This document shows, in pieces, positions 41,192 through 52,220 of a DNA stretch of 64,000 bases. Origin of the DNA: Corynebacterium sp. HMSC27B11 (lineage in GTDB: Bacteria; Actinomycetota; Actinomycetes; Mycobacteriales; Mycobacteriaceae). Both the position numbers and the translations under genes were made by a program. How positions within the stretch are numbered: the stretch's first letter is position 1; every line of letters starts with the position of its first letter. The notes beneath the pieces were generated by a model, which saw only the letters and a list, made by a program, of their open reading frames with translations, was not told the DNA's origin and searched no databases. The stretch is taken from positions 79,971-143,970 of the forward strand of contig NZ_KV823552.1 of assembly GCF_001815985.1 (NCBI RefSeq), given 5' to 3'.

Positions 41192-42442
41192 TTAGATGCT
41201 CATGATCAGCCGTGGGCCGATGGTGAGTACCAAGCCCACCACGAAGGTGAGAATCATGATGAGTTTGTCGCGGTGGCGCAGCAGTGCGTGCACCACGCCG
41301 ACCATCACGAGGGTCACCGCGAGGGCGAGCACCAGCACCAGCACCGCTGGCAGGGAGCCCCACAGGAGCTTGAATCCCAGGAACACACCAATGCCGACCA
41401 GGATGGCCGCGATGGCCTGGCCAATGAGGGCTGGCCAGGAGATGGAATCGTCCTCGTACTCGATGACCTCGTCTTCGCCGAGGGTGCGCTGCAGCTCTTC
41501 GAGCTCCTCAGGGCTGTGGAACTCCTCCGGAGCGGGCTGCTCCCCCTTGCGCTCCGCATCGGAGCCCCGCGTCGCGGCGGCAGTGCCGGCAGCACCGGCG
41601 GTGGCAGCAGCCGCCGCGGCCCCGGCGCCAGAGCCCTTCTGGTCAGCGTCCTTGCGATCAGCGTCCTTGGCCGGCGCCTTCGTAGCCGAAGCGCTCTTCG
41701 CCGAGGCGTCCTTCGCAGGCTCAGCGCCCTCCGCCTGGTCCGCGGTAACCTTCGTGATCAGGGCCGTCTGCTCGGTGGAGGGCTCGGTGTTCTTCTTTGC
41801 CGGCGCGGCCTTATCGGTGACAGCCGGGATCTCGGAGGTCTGTTCCTCCGGACGCTGTGCCGGAACCTCGCGGCGGTCGACAATCGCGGAGCTAGCGGCA
41901 GCCGCGTTCTTGGGCTCAGGCTTCTTCTGCTCAGCCTTCTTGGCTGCAGCCTCTTCTTCGGCCTTCTTCGCCTTCTCAGCTTCTGCCTGCTTGAGCTTTT
42001 CAGCCTCAGCCTTCTTAGCCTTCTCCTCAGCCGCCTGCTTCGCTGCCGCCTTCTCCTCGGCGGCCTTCTTTGCGGCAGCCTCCTTGGCCTGCTTGGCCTC
42101 GGCCTGCTTCGCCTTTTCGGCTTCAGCCTTCTTATCTTCAGCCTGCTCGGCAGCCTGAGCCTGCTTGGCCTGCTCAGGCTTCGCCGTCTTTTCAGCCTTA
42201 TCGGCCTGCTTTACCCCGGCCTCAGCCCGATCGACCGTGGGCTGCTCACGCTTGTCAGCACCCGCTGCGGGCGCGGTGGAAGCTTCGCTCTCGGTGTCCC
42301 CGACGACCGGGATCGCGCCGGTCAGCTCGGCAACGGAAATGCCACCCTCGTCGAGGCTGCGACGGCGCCGACGGCGGCCGCTATCAGAAGAGGTGCGACC
42401 GCTGCGGGCGAGCAGTTCCGCGACCGTAAGCTTCTCACTCAT
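41192..42442 (-). CDS. Membrane protein with long Lys/Ala/Glu-rich segment (Rv0497-like)
   Basis: A 416-residue protein in three parts. The N-terminus (LTVAELLARSGR, then GRRRRRRSLDEGGISVAEL) is a motif shared by actinobacterial proteins such as Rv0497. Residues about 75-200 are almost only Lys, Ala, Glu and Gln (KAEKAKQAEAKQAKE-like), predicted as a long charged helix, and about 200-285 continue as Ala/Lys/Asp-rich sequence. The C-terminus has two to three hydrophobic helices (ISWPALIGQAIAAILVGIGVFLG, LLWGSLPAVLVLVLALAVTLVMV, MILTFVVGLVLTIG). Located between proC and ppx/gppA, as in mycobacteria. A role in membrane-associated scaffolding is possible; no function is known to me. A TATACT -10-like hexamer lies near 42493. 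Confidence 0.8.
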   Translation of the reverse strand: MSEKLTVAELLARSGRTSSDSGRRRRRRSLDEGGISVAELTGAIPVVGDTESEASTAPAAGADKREQPTVDRAEAGVKQADKAEKTAKPEQAKQAQAAEQAEDKKAEAEKAKQAEAKQAKEAAAKKAAEEKAAAKQAAEEKAKKAEAEKLKQAEAEKAKKAEEEAAAKKAEQKKPEPKNAAAASSAIVDRREVPAQRPEEQTSEIPAVTDKAAPAKKNTEPSTEQTALITKVTADQAEGAEPAKDASAKSASATKAPAKDADRKDADQKGSGAGAAAAAATAGAAGTAAATRGSDAERKGEQPAPEEFHSPEELEELQRTLGEDEVIEYEDDSISWPALIGQAIAAILVGIGVFLGFKLLWGSLPAVLVLVLALAVTLVMVGVVHALLRHRDKLIMILTFVVGLVLTIGPRLIMSI

Positions 42443-42550
42443 CGAATGTTCCCATCAATGTCCACGTGAACATACAAATAACTGTTTCGCATAGTATACG
42501 AAGCGCCATTTTTGGTTTTGCTCATTCCACACCCTAATGGCGCTAGGAAA

Positions 42551-44508
<1,958 letters not shown>

Positions 44509-44597
44509 TTCGCCTGCTCAATCGCGCTCGCGCAATCGCGCTTCAGTAGGGGCGCCCGCCCGAACAGGGTGCGGTCACAGCCCACGCGACGCAAGAA

Positions 44598-44626
44598 CGC
44601 CCCAGGAAGTTTTCCTGGGGCGTTTC
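44598..44626. terminator. Terminator between the Cys-rich protein gene and gpmA
   Basis: A perfect 11-bp stem CGCCCCAGGAA/TTCCTGGGGCG with a 3-base loop, followed by TTTCGCTT on the + strand. It lies in the 160-bp gap between two convergent genes and can serve both. Nothing else is seen in the gap. Confidence 0.85.
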
Positions 44627-44668
44627 GCTTAGGTGATGAGCCTTAAGGGGTGAGCTCAGCGGAGGGTG

Positions 44669-45421
44669 TTACTTCTTACCCTCGGCGGCCACGGCGGCCG
44701 CACCGGCTGCTGCTGCCTCCGGGTCGAGGTACTCGCCACCCTTGACCTTGACCACACCGTTGCTGTCGAACTTGTAGACCAGCGGCATGCCGGTCGGCAG
44801 GTTCAGCTGGGCGATGTCCTCGTCCGAGATCTCGTCGAGGTGCTTGACCAGCGCGCGCAGGGAGTTGCCGTGCGCGACGACGAGGACGGTCTCCCCCGCC
44901 TTCAGTCGCGGCTCGATCTCGGCCTCGTAGTACGGGACGAGGCGCTTGACGACATCCTGCAGGCACTCGGTGCGCGGAACCTCCGGCAGATCGGCGTAGC
45001 GCACGTCGTTGGTCTGCGCGTACTCGCTATCCACGTCGATCTGCGGCGGCGGGGTGTCGTAGCTGCGACGCCAGGACATGAACTGCTCTTCGCCGTACTT
45101 ATCGCGGGTCTCGGCCTTGTTCAGGCCCTGCAGCGCACCGTAGTGGCGCTCGTTGAGGCGCCAGTCGCGCTGCACTGGGATCCAGTGGCGGTCTGCCTCG
45201 TTCAGCGCGATGTTCGCGGTCATGATCGCGCGGCGCAGCAGGGAGGTGAACAGGACGGTCGGCTCGACGGCGGCGTCCTTAATCAGCTGACCAGCCCGCT
45301 TGGCCTCGGCCTTGCCCTGGTCGGTGAGGCTGACGTCCACCCAGCCGGTGAACTGGTTCGTTGCGTTCCATTCGCTCTGCCCGTGGCGGAGGAGGATCAG
45401 TGTTCCTTCAGTGTTGCTCAT
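44669..45421 (-). CDS. gpmA: 2,3-bisphosphoglycerate-dependent phosphoglycerate mutase GpmA
   Basis: A 250-residue glycolytic enzyme interconverting 3- and 2-phosphoglycerate. Catalytic [20 protein letters not shown] near residues 8-27, [16 protein letters not shown], and the second His in [27 protein letters not shown] directly before ATG 45421 fixes the start. It has an Ala-rich C-terminal end ([14 protein letters not shown]). Confidence 0.95.
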   Translation of the reverse strand: MSNTEGTLILLRHGQSEWNATNQFTGWVDVSLTDQGKAEAKRAGQLIKDAAVEPTVLFTSLLRRAIMTANIALNEADRHWIPVQRDWRLNERHYGALQGLNKAETRDKYGEEQFMSWRRSYDTPPPQIDVDSEYAQTNDVRYADLPEVPRTECLQDVVKRLVPYYEAEIEPRLKAGETVLVVAHGNSLRALVKHLDEISDEDIAQLNLPTGMPLVYKFDSNGVVKVKGGEYLDPEAAAAGAAAVAAEGKK

Positions 45422-45511
45422 ACCTCCATTTTGCCATGAAACGTTGTGGCCCAGGCGGCAGGTGGCCCCGTTCGCGGGGCGCGCTCCCACGCTGTCCCGG
45501 CGCGCGGCCCG

Positions 45512-46111
45512 CTACTCCGCGTCCTGGCCGGTGGCCGCCTTGCTCGTCTCCCCCTCAGCCTCGGCTGGCGCGGCGGCCTGCTCGGCCACAACCTCGCGCG
45601 GGGACTTGCCGGGCATGGGAGCCAGCTGGTCGACCTCTTCGTCGGTGGGACGCAGGCGCTGGAAGGCTCCCAGGTTGAAGGTCGGCTCGCCGCGGGAAAG
45701 TCGCCAGGCCCATTCGTGGCGGATGGAGGATTCGAAGCCGCGTTCCAGGATGCGGTTGAAGTCCCCGTCCGCGCGTTCCAGCACCTGCCCCAGGATCCGC
45801 TGGATGTCTTCGGCGGTGGTGGATTCGCCGAACTGTCCGACCAGGTAGATGTCGTTATTTCCGTCGAGGGTGTAGTGCACCCCGTAGGTTCGGCGGTTGG
45901 CCTGCAGCAGCAGTCGGTAGACCTCCTCCTGGGCCTCCTCCACCGCGCGGCACACGAAGGCCTCAACCCGGAACATGCCCTCCTGCGGGATGAAGAGGCA
46001 GTTGGTCTTGAGCCTGCGTTCCCCCGGGAGGACGACGACCAGGTTGCCGCCGGACTCGACGTAGTCAACGTCGGCTTCGTCTAAGAGCGCAGAGATCTTT
46101 TCGAGGTTCAT
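45512..46111 (-). CDS. YbjN domain-containing protein
   Basis: A 199-residue soluble protein. It opens LEKISALLDEADVDYVESGGNLVVVLPGERR and continues with VEAFVCRAVEEAQEEVYRLLLQANRRTYGVHYTLDGNNDIYL, the pattern of the YbjN fold (related to type III secretion chaperones). The C-terminal 35 residues are Ala/Glu-rich and probably disordered. It lies between mshA and gpmA as in mycobacteria. Function unknown. Confidence 0.85.
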   Translation of the reverse strand: MNLEKISALLDEADVDYVESGGNLVVVLPGERRLKTNCLFIPQEGMFRVEAFVCRAVEEAQEEVYRLLLQANRRTYGVHYTLDGNNDIYLVGQFGESTTAEDIQRILGQVLERADGDFNRILERGFESSIRHEWAWRLSRGEPTFNLGAFQRLRPTDEEVDQLAPMPGKSPREVVAEQAAAPAEAEGETSKAATGQDAE

Positions 46112-46155
46112 GCCCCCAACCTACCCCCGCAGCCGAGCTGCGGAAGGCGTGAGCG

Positions 46156-47430
46156 CTAATTCGCGCTGCCCGCGGGGTGACGCTCCGCGGGGCCCTCCTC
46201 CGGCATCGTCGGGAGTCTCCGGTAGAGCTCCACCAGCTGCTTGGCCGTGTTCTCCCAGCTATAGCGGGCGGCGTGCTGGGGTGCGTACTCCGCCATCGCG
46301 ATGCGCTGGTCGTCGCCGGAAAGCAGCTGACCCAACGCATCGGCCCACACGTGCGGGTCCTGGCCGTCGACTAGCAGGCCGGACTCGCCCTCCGCGACCG
46401 CGGCCTGCAGCCCGCCGACTCGGGTGGCGACCACGGGCGTGCCGGTGGCCTGCGCCTCCAGGGCGACCAGGCCGAAGGACTCATTCGCGCTCGGCATCGC
46501 CACCACGTCCGCGGCCTGGTAGATCGAGACGAGCTCCTCGGGTGGGCGGGGCTGCAGGAAGCGCACCGCCCGCGAAATTCCCAGCTCCTCGGCGAGTTCC
46601 TCCAGGCACTTCGGGCGCTCTAGACCGGAACCGCTCGGCCCGCCGCAGATCAGCACGCGGATCGGCATGTCCGGGTAGCGCTCGATGAGGGTCGCGGCGG
46701 CCTGCAGCAGCACGTGCGGCCCCTTGAGGCGTTGGAGGCGCCCCACAAAGCCGATGACCTTCGCAGACAGCGGGATTCCTAGCGCGCGACGGGCGTTTTC
46801 GGTGGCGCGTTCGGTGCCGGGGGTGAACTTCTCGATGTCGGCGCCGGGGGTGACCACCGCGATGCGGGCCTTATGGGAGTCGTAACCCTGCTCGACGTCC
46901 GCGACCTCAGCCTCGGTGTTGACGATGAGGACGTCGGCGTTGTCCACGATCTGCTGCTCGCAGATGCGGCGGGACTCCGGCTCTCGGTTATCACCCTCGG
47001 AGAGGTAGTTATTCTTCACCGCGGCCAGCGTGTGCGGGGTGTGCACCCAGCGGATATTCCACAGGTCCCGCAGCAGCCACGCGACCTGGCCGGAGAGCCA
47101 GTAATGGGAGTGGATGAGGTCATAACTCAGCCCATTCTCCCGGGCGAAGGCGAGCACGGAGCCGGTGAAGGCGGCCAGCTGAGTCGGCAGCTCCTCCTTG
47201 CTCAGCCCCTCGTAGGGCCCGGCCACGCAGTTGATCACCCGCACGCCGTCACCGAGCTCCACGACCTCCCCCTGCAGCGGCCGGGTGGCGCGGGTGAAGA
47301 TGTCCACACTCAAGCCCTGTTTGGCCAGCTGTTCGGCGGTGTTGCGGATGTAGACGTTCATTCCGCCGGCGTCGCCGGTTCCCGCCTGTTCCAGCGGGGA
47401 GGTGTGCATAGAGATCATCGCGATGCGCAT
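46156..47430 (-). CDS. mshA: D-inositol-3-phosphate glycosyltransferase MshA
   Basis: A 424-residue GT4 (GT-B fold) enzyme that transfers GlcNAc to 1-L-inositol-1-phosphate, the first step of mycothiol synthesis. The start [54 protein letters not shown] and the donor-binding motif [26 protein letters not shown] are as in characterised MshA. The length is normal. It converges on nothing upstream; a 175-bp region separates it from the divergent acyl-CoA ligase gene. Confidence 0.94.
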   Translation of the reverse strand: MRIAMISMHTSPLEQAGTGDAGGMNVYIRNTAEQLAKQGLSVDIFTRATRPLQGEVVELGDGVRVINCVAGPYEGLSKEELPTQLAAFTGSVLAFARENGLSYDLIHSHYWLSGQVAWLLRDLWNIRWVHTPHTLAAVKNNYLSEGDNREPESRRICEQQIVDNADVLIVNTEAEVADVEQGYDSHKARIAVVTPGADIEKFTPGTERATENARRALGIPLSAKVIGFVGRLQRLKGPHVLLQAAATLIERYPDMPIRVLICGGPSGSGLERPKCLEELAEELGISRAVRFLQPRPPEELVSIYQAADVVAMPSANESFGLVALEAQATGTPVVATRVGGLQAAVAEGESGLLVDGQDPHVWADALGQLLSGDDQRIAMAEYAPQHAARYSWENTAKQLVELYRRLPTMPEEGPAERHPAGSAN

Positions 47431-47605
47431 GCTTTCCGATCCTACGTTCCCCCACTGGTTCCAGCCCCGTTGAGGACGCCTCCCCCGGCGGCGTTAATAT
47501 TTCTCGCGAGTTATTTGTTTTCACACACAAATGTCACGGAAGCAACTAGCGTTAGTGAGACCCGCATCACATTCCTTGTTTCGGATTCCCAAGGAGGCCA
47601 TAGAC

Positions 47606-49387
47606 ATGACCGAAACCCTCGCCCCCAACTCTTCCGCGGTGAACGAGGAAGGCAAGAAGCCTGAAGGCCGCGCGTGGCGGGAGAAGCCGTACCTGAAGTA
47701 CTACAACTCCTGGACTCCTGCGGAGATCGAACTCAGCGGCGACACCCTGGTGGACATGTTCATCAAGGCCAGCAACGAGCACGGCAAGGACGTGATGCTC
47801 GACTTCTTCGGCGGCACAACGACCTACGCTCAGGCTCACGTGCAGGTCCGTAAGGTCGCCGCCGGCCTGAAGGCGCTCGGCGTCCGCCGTGGCGACCGCG
47901 TCGCGATCTGCCTACCGAACTGCCCGCAGCACCTGATCTCCATCTTCGCGGTGCTGTACCTGGGGGCGACGGTGGTGGAGCACAACCCGCTGTACACCGC
48001 CCGCGAGCTGCAGGGCCCGTTCATCGACCACGGCGCGAAGGTCATCATCGCCTGGGACAAGATCGCCCCGCTGTGCGAGGAGCTGGTCAACCGCACGCAG
48101 CTGCAGACCGTCGTCACCGTCAACATGATCGAGGCGATGCCGAAGATCAAGCAGTTTGCGCTGAAGCTGCCGGTCTCCTCGCTGAAGGAGAAGCGGGAGC
48201 AGCTGCACTCCCCAGCACCGGGCACGGTGCCTTTCCAGAAGCTGGTCGACGGCACCATCGGCGGCGACGGCGCGTACCTGAGCCCGGTGCCGGAGCGCAG
48301 CCTGGAGGACGAGGCCTTCATCCTCTTCACCTCCGGCACCACCGGAAAGCCGAAGGGTGCGATGCTGACGCACCGCAACATCATGGCGAACGTAGCTCAG
48401 GGTCTGGCCTGGGTTGGCGAGCTCGGCGAGGGCGAGCAGGAGATCTACCTGGCGGCACTGCCGATGTTCCACATCTTCGGCCTGACGCTGACCGCGGCGC
48501 TGGGCGTGGCGACTGGCGGCAAGCTCTGCCTGCTGCCGAAGCCGGAGATCCCGCTGATCGTGGACCAGATGAAGAAGCAGGTGCCGACGTATATGCCGGG
48601 CGTGCCGACGCTGTACGACAAGATCCTGGAGGCTGCGGAGGAGCACAACCTGGACATCAACGGCGTGAAGAACGCCCTGTCCGGCGCGGCGCCGCTGCCG
48701 GTGTCCATCTCCCACCAGTGGCAGGGTCGCACGGGCGGCTCCATCATCGAGGGCTACGGACTGACCGAGACCGCCCCGATCGTTACCGCGAACCCGATTT
48801 CGGAGAACGCGCGCGCAGGCTACATCGGCATCCCGTTCCCGAGCACCGAGATCCGCGTGGCCGACCCGGAGGATCTCTCCCGAACCATGCCGGACGGCGA
48901 GGAGGGCGAGCTGCTGGTCCGCGGCCCGCAGGTGTTCAGTGGCTACATCAACGTCCCGGAGGACGAGCAGCCGTTCTTCGAAGACTGGTTCAAGACCGGG
49001 GATATGGCCGTCATGGAGGAGGATGGCTTCCTGCGGATCGTTTCCCGCATCAAGGAGATGATCATCACCGGCGGTTTCAACGTCTACCCGGCGGAGGTCG
49101 AGGAAGTCCTGGCGGACCACCCAATGATCGCGAAGACCGGCGTGGTGGGCCTGGCCAAGGAGGACGGCTCCGACGAGGTCGTCGCCGCCGTGGTGCTCGA
49201 CGAGCACGTCAAGAAGGAGGACTTCGACGAGGAGAAGATCAAGGAGTGGGCACGCCACGAGATGACCCGCTACAAGGTGCCGCGTCGCTTCTTCGTCGTC
49301 GACGAGCTGCCGGCGGACCTGATCGGTAAGATCCGCCGCCGTGAGATCAAGGACTTGGTCGAAAAGATCGTCGCCGAGGAGGGCTAA
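47606..49387 (+). CDS. Long-chain fatty acid--CoA ligase (FadD type)
   Basis: A 593-residue adenylate-forming enzyme. ATP loop LFTSGTTGKPKGAMLTHRN, EGYGLTETAPIV, hinge region DWFKTGDMAVMEEDGFL, IKEMIITGGFNVYPAEVEE and the catalytic lysine in GKIRRREIKD are all intact. Activates long-chain fatty acids to acyl-CoA (or acyl-AMP); which chain length cannot be told. Start 47606 has AAGGAGG eight bases upstream; the in-frame ATG at 47531 lacks one. Confidence 0.92.
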   Translation: MTETLAPNSSAVNEEGKKPEGRAWREKPYLKYYNSWTPAEIELSGDTLVDMFIKASNEHGKDVMLDFFGGTTTYAQAHVQVRKVAAGLKALGVRRGDRVAICLPNCPQHLISIFAVLYLGATVVEHNPLYTARELQGPFIDHGAKVIIAWDKIAPLCEELVNRTQLQTVVTVNMIEAMPKIKQFALKLPVSSLKEKREQLHSPAPGTVPFQKLVDGTIGGDGAYLSPVPERSLEDEAFILFTSGTTGKPKGAMLTHRNIMANVAQGLAWVGELGEGEQEIYLAALPMFHIFGLTLTAALGVATGGKLCLLPKPEIPLIVDQMKKQVPTYMPGVPTLYDKILEAAEEHNLDINGVKNALSGAAPLPVSISHQWQGRTGGSIIEGYGLTETAPIVTANPISENARAGYIGIPFPSTEIRVADPEDLSRTMPDGEEGELLVRGPQVFSGYINVPEDEQPFFEDWFKTGDMAVMEEDGFLRIVSRIKEMIITGGFNVYPAEVEEVLADHPMIAKTGVVGLAKEDGSDEVVAAVVLDEHVKKEDFDEEKIKEWARHEMTRYKVPRRFFVVDELPADLIGKIRRREIKDLVEKIVAEEG

Positions 49388-49399
49388 GCCGCCACCTGG

Positions 49400-49417
49400 G
49401 GTGCCGGGTTCGGCACC
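49400..49417 (+). terminator. Small hairpin after the acyl-CoA ligase gene
   Basis: A perfect 7-bp stem GGTGCCG/CGGCACC with a 4-base loop, followed by TTAGG, 13 bases after the stop. Probably the first of two terminators for this gene. Confidence 0.6.
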
Positions 49418-49461
49418 TTAGGCAGACTGGCCCGCCCCGGCACTCGCCCGGCGACATCAAC

Positions 49462-49537
49462 CACGCACAACGCCCTAGGCCGAGACCGACCCCGTTATGG
49501 GGTCGCAGAGCTCGCGCCTAGGGCGTTGTTCTGCGTG
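49462..49537. terminator. Large nested inverted repeat between two convergent genes
   Basis: Outer arms CACGCACAACGCCCTAGGC (49462-49480) and GCCTAGGGCGTTG...TGCGTG (49516-49537) pair over about 19 bp with a three-base bulge. Inside is a second perfect 7-bp hairpin CGACCCC/GGGGTCG (49487-49505). It lies between the convergent fadD-like and murB genes and is the likely bidirectional terminator, though the structure is more elaborate than needed. Confidence 0.7.
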
Positions 49538-49558
49538 AACCCCTAGCCTTCTTCGCGC

Positions 49559-50806
49559 CTAGTCCGTTGCGCGGTTGACCGGCGGCAGCTCCGCCCCGAT
49601 CCACACGGGCTCTGGCACCAGCTCCACGCCGAAGGCCTCGAAGACCCCGTCGCGCACCGCGGTGGCCAGCGCCACCAGGTCCTCGCTGCTCGCCCCGCCC
49701 CGGTTGGTCAGCGCCAGAGTGTGCTTGGTGGACAGCCCGGCGCGCTCCCGGCCCGGCACCTGCCAGCCCTTGTGAAAGCCCGCCCGCTCGATGAGCCAGG
49801 CCGCGGAGAACTTGAACTCCGGATTCTCCGGCGTGCCGACGGAGAACAGCGGCATGGCCTCGGCCTCCGACTCACCCACACGCTCGCGCACGGCGGCGAC
49901 CACCGCATCCCGCGCCGCCTCCCCGGCGACGACCGGGTTCGTGAAGAAGGAACCGGCGGACCAGGTGTCGTGATCCTCGGCGTTGAGAACCATGCCCTTG
50001 CCGGCGCGCAGCTCCAGCACCGCCTCGCGAACCTCTGCTGCCGGGCGGCGGATCTCACCGGCCTGTTCTCCCTCGGCCGGGCGGGCCACGCCCAAGCGCC
50101 GGGCCAGCTCACCGAAGCGCAGCGGCAGGGAGAGCCCCGCCGGGTCCAGCTGGAACTCCACCTCCAGCACCGCCGCACGGTCGGTGAACTTCAGGTTCGA
50201 GTAGCGGTAGGCCAGGTCCAGGCTCTCGGGCGCCACCCACTCGGCGACCCGGCGGGCGCGGTCGTAGAGGCGTACCCGGCACAGCACCTGGGAGACCTCC
50301 GCCCCGTAGGCGCCAACGTTTTGCACCGGGGTGGCGCCGACGCAGCCCGGAATGCCGCTGAGGCACTCCAGCCCGCCCAGGCCGGCAGCCACGGTCGCGG
50401 CGACGAAGCGGTCCCACTCCACTCCCGCGAAGGCCGAGCACACGCCCGTCTCCGGATCAATGCTGATGGCAGCCTCCGGATCGTCCGCGGCGTGCACCAC
50501 CACCAGCTCGGAGACCTCCGGCCCGTCCCCGATCAGCAGGTTCGATCCCCCGCCGACGATCAGCACGCGCCAGCCCGCGGCATCGACGGTCTCCAGAACA
50601 CCGGCCAGCTGCTCGGCGGTGGTGCATTCCACCACGGCGGCGGGCTGCCCGCCGATGCGCAGCGTCGTCAGTTCCGCGAGCGGGCGGCGATCCACGGCAG
50701 CCCCGGTGGGGGCGACGGCGGCGGCAACCTCGTCGAGGCTCGGCGGGGCGGAGGGGCCGGTAGTTGCGGCCGGAAAAGTATTGGCGTGATTCTGCTTTTG
50801 TGTCAC
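49559..50806 (-). CDS. murB: UDP-N-acetylenolpyruvoylglucosamine reductase MurB
   Basis: A 415-residue FAD enzyme forming UDP-MurNAc for peptidoglycan. FAD-binding motifs LTTLRIGGQPAAVVE and VGGGSNLLIGDG, LSGIPGCVGATPVQNVGAYGAEV, YRYSNLKF, the catalytic Ser in SAGSFFTNPVV and the C-terminal SAAWLIERAGF are visible. The first 35 residues are a Thr/Pro/Ala-rich extension. Divergent from the DUF2505 gene, with 23 bases between starts. The mycobacterial order (murB beside a DUF2505 gene) is kept. Confidence 0.94.
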   Translation of the reverse strand: MTQKQNHANTFPAATTGPSAPPSLDEVAAAVAPTGAAVDRRPLAELTTLRIGGQPAAVVECTTAEQLAGVLETVDAAGWRVLIVGGGSNLLIGDGPEVSELVVVHAADDPEAAISIDPETGVCSAFAGVEWDRFVAATVAAGLGGLECLSGIPGCVGATPVQNVGAYGAEVSQVLCRVRLYDRARRVAEWVAPESLDLAYRYSNLKFTDRAAVLEVEFQLDPAGLSLPLRFGELARRLGVARPAEGEQAGEIRRPAAEVREAVLELRAGKGMVLNAEDHDTWSAGSFFTNPVVAGEAARDAVVAAVRERVGESEAEAMPLFSVGTPENPEFKFSAAWLIERAGFHKGWQVPGRERAGLSTKHTLALTNRGGASSEDLVALATAVRDGVFEAFGVELVPEPVWIGAELPPVNRATD

Positions 50807-50829
50807 CCCTCTAACGGTAGCCTGTAGCC

Positions 50830-51330
50830 ATGACGACTAACAGTGAGAACACCCACAGCATCGGCTTCCCGCTCGCCGATGTCCACGCCGCATTGTCTTC
50901 CCAGGAGTACTGGGAGTACGAGGCGAAGAACACCGGCGACGAGCCCGGCGAGGTCCGCAACTTCACCGGCGGCCCGAACGTCAAGGTTGAGCTGGCCGAG
51001 AAGCTGCCGATTGATGCCGTCCCAGAGTCCTTCCGCGCGATGGTCCCGGCCACCCTGGAGCTGGCCCGCACCGTCACCCTGGGACCGGTCGAAGGCGGCC
51101 GCGCGACCGGTACCGTCACCGCGGAGGTCTCGGGCCTGCCGGTGAAGTTCAACGCCGACCTGGTGCTGCAGGACGCCGATGGCGCGACCTCCCTGAGCGC
51201 CAAGTCCGCGGTGGACGTTAAGATCCCCATGATGGGTTCCATGCTGGAGCCGAAGATCATGGAGTGGGTCGAGCAGTTCATCGCCCACGAGTCCTCCCTG
51301 ATCGAGAAGTATCTGAAGGAGAACGCCTAA
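50830..51330 (+). CDS. DUF2505 protein
   Basis: A 166-residue soluble protein of the DUF2505 type, with START/SRPBCC-like beta-rich composition (VRNFTGGPNVKVELAEKLP, GRATGTVTAEVSGLPVKFNADLVLQ). A C-terminal amphipathic helix (MEWVEQFIAHESSLIEKYLKE) completes the fold. It probably binds a lipid or other hydrophobic ligand (inference); no function is known. The methyltransferase-like gene follows after six bases on the same strand. Confidence 0.82.
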   Translation: MTTNSENTHSIGFPLADVHAALSSQEYWEYEAKNTGDEPGEVRNFTGGPNVKVELAEKLPIDAVPESFRAMVPATLELARTVTLGPVEGGRATGTVTAEVSGLPVKFNADLVLQDADGATSLSAKSAVDVKIPMMGSMLEPKIMEWVEQFIAHESSLIEKYLKENA

Positions 51331-51336
51331 ACTTCC

Positions 51337-52176
51337 GTGGCTGATCACGCCCACAATCTACGGGCCCGTTCCTGGTCGCAGGACGGGCCCGTTGGCGTAC
51401 CCACCCGTGGCACGACCGGCTTCAACCGGCTGCGCAAGGCCGATCGGTGGCTCGCCCATCACCCCGCGGTGCGCGCTGCCTTCGATGCCGCTTCTTTGTC
51501 AGGACGTCGCCCCCTTGCCGTGGATGTGGGCTACGGGGCTTCTCACACCACCACGGTGGAATGGGCGGGGTGGCTGCGCCGGGTAAACCCTGAGGTGCGC
51601 GTGCTGGGGCTCGAGATCGAGCCCTCCCGGGTGCTGCCGCCCCGCGATGGCGTGGAATTCGCCCTGGGCGGCTTCGAGTTGGCGGGCCACCGCGCCGAGG
51701 TGGTGCGGGCCTTCAACGTGCTGCGGCAGTACGACGTCTCCGAGGTCCTGGCGGCCTGGCGGATGATGATCGCGGGGCTTAACCCCGGCGGGCAGATCAT
51801 CGAGGGAACGTGCGATGAGATCGGACGGCGGGCGGCCTGGGTGCTCCTGGACGAGTCCGGCCCCCGGACGCTGACGCTGGCCTGGGACCCGGCCGATGTG
51901 GACAAGCCTTCGGATGTGGCGGAACGGTTGCCGAAGGCCCTGATCCACGAGAACACCGAGGGCCACAAGGTCTTCACGCTGCTGCAGGCTGCGGATGCGG
52001 CCTGGGACCGGGCGGCGGGCTATGCACCCTACGGCCCGCGGGTGCGCTGGCGCTTCGCCCGGGAGGACCTGCTGGGCCAGCTCCCTGCCGGGGTGGCGAA
52101 GCTCAACCCGCGGCGGCGAATGCAGGACAACCTGCTCACCGTCCCCTGGGAGCTCGTCAGCGACATCCGGCTCTAG
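51337..52176 (+). CDS. Class I SAM-dependent methyltransferase-like protein
   Basis: A 279-residue protein from a GTG start six bases after the DUF2505 stop. The SAM-binding motif I is PLAVDVGYGASHTTTVEWA near residues 60-78, followed by motif II VRVLGLEIEPSRV with an acidic residue for ribose. The rest (FNVLRQYDVSEVLAAWRMMIAGLNPGGQIIEG) fits the fold. Substrate unknown; the late basic segment KLNPRRRMQDN could bind nucleic acid or lipid headgroup (inference). The AGGACGTC sequence at 51501 lies in its coding region. Confidence 0.75.
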   Translation: MADHAHNLRARSWSQDGPVGVPTRGTTGFNRLRKADRWLAHHPAVRAAFDAASLSGRRPLAVDVGYGASHTTTVEWAGWLRRVNPEVRVLGLEIEPSRVLPPRDGVEFALGGFELAGHRAEVVRAFNVLRQYDVSEVLAAWRMMIAGLNPGGQIIEGTCDEIGRRAAWVLLDESGPRTLTLAWDPADVDKPSDVAERLPKALIHENTEGHKVFTLLQAADAAWDRAAGYAPYGPRVRWRFAREDLLGQLPAGVAKLNPRRRMQDNLLTVPWELVSDIRL

Positions 52177-52220
52177 ACGTTCTATAGAAATCTCGCCGGC
52201 TTTGCGGAACACTATGTTGG

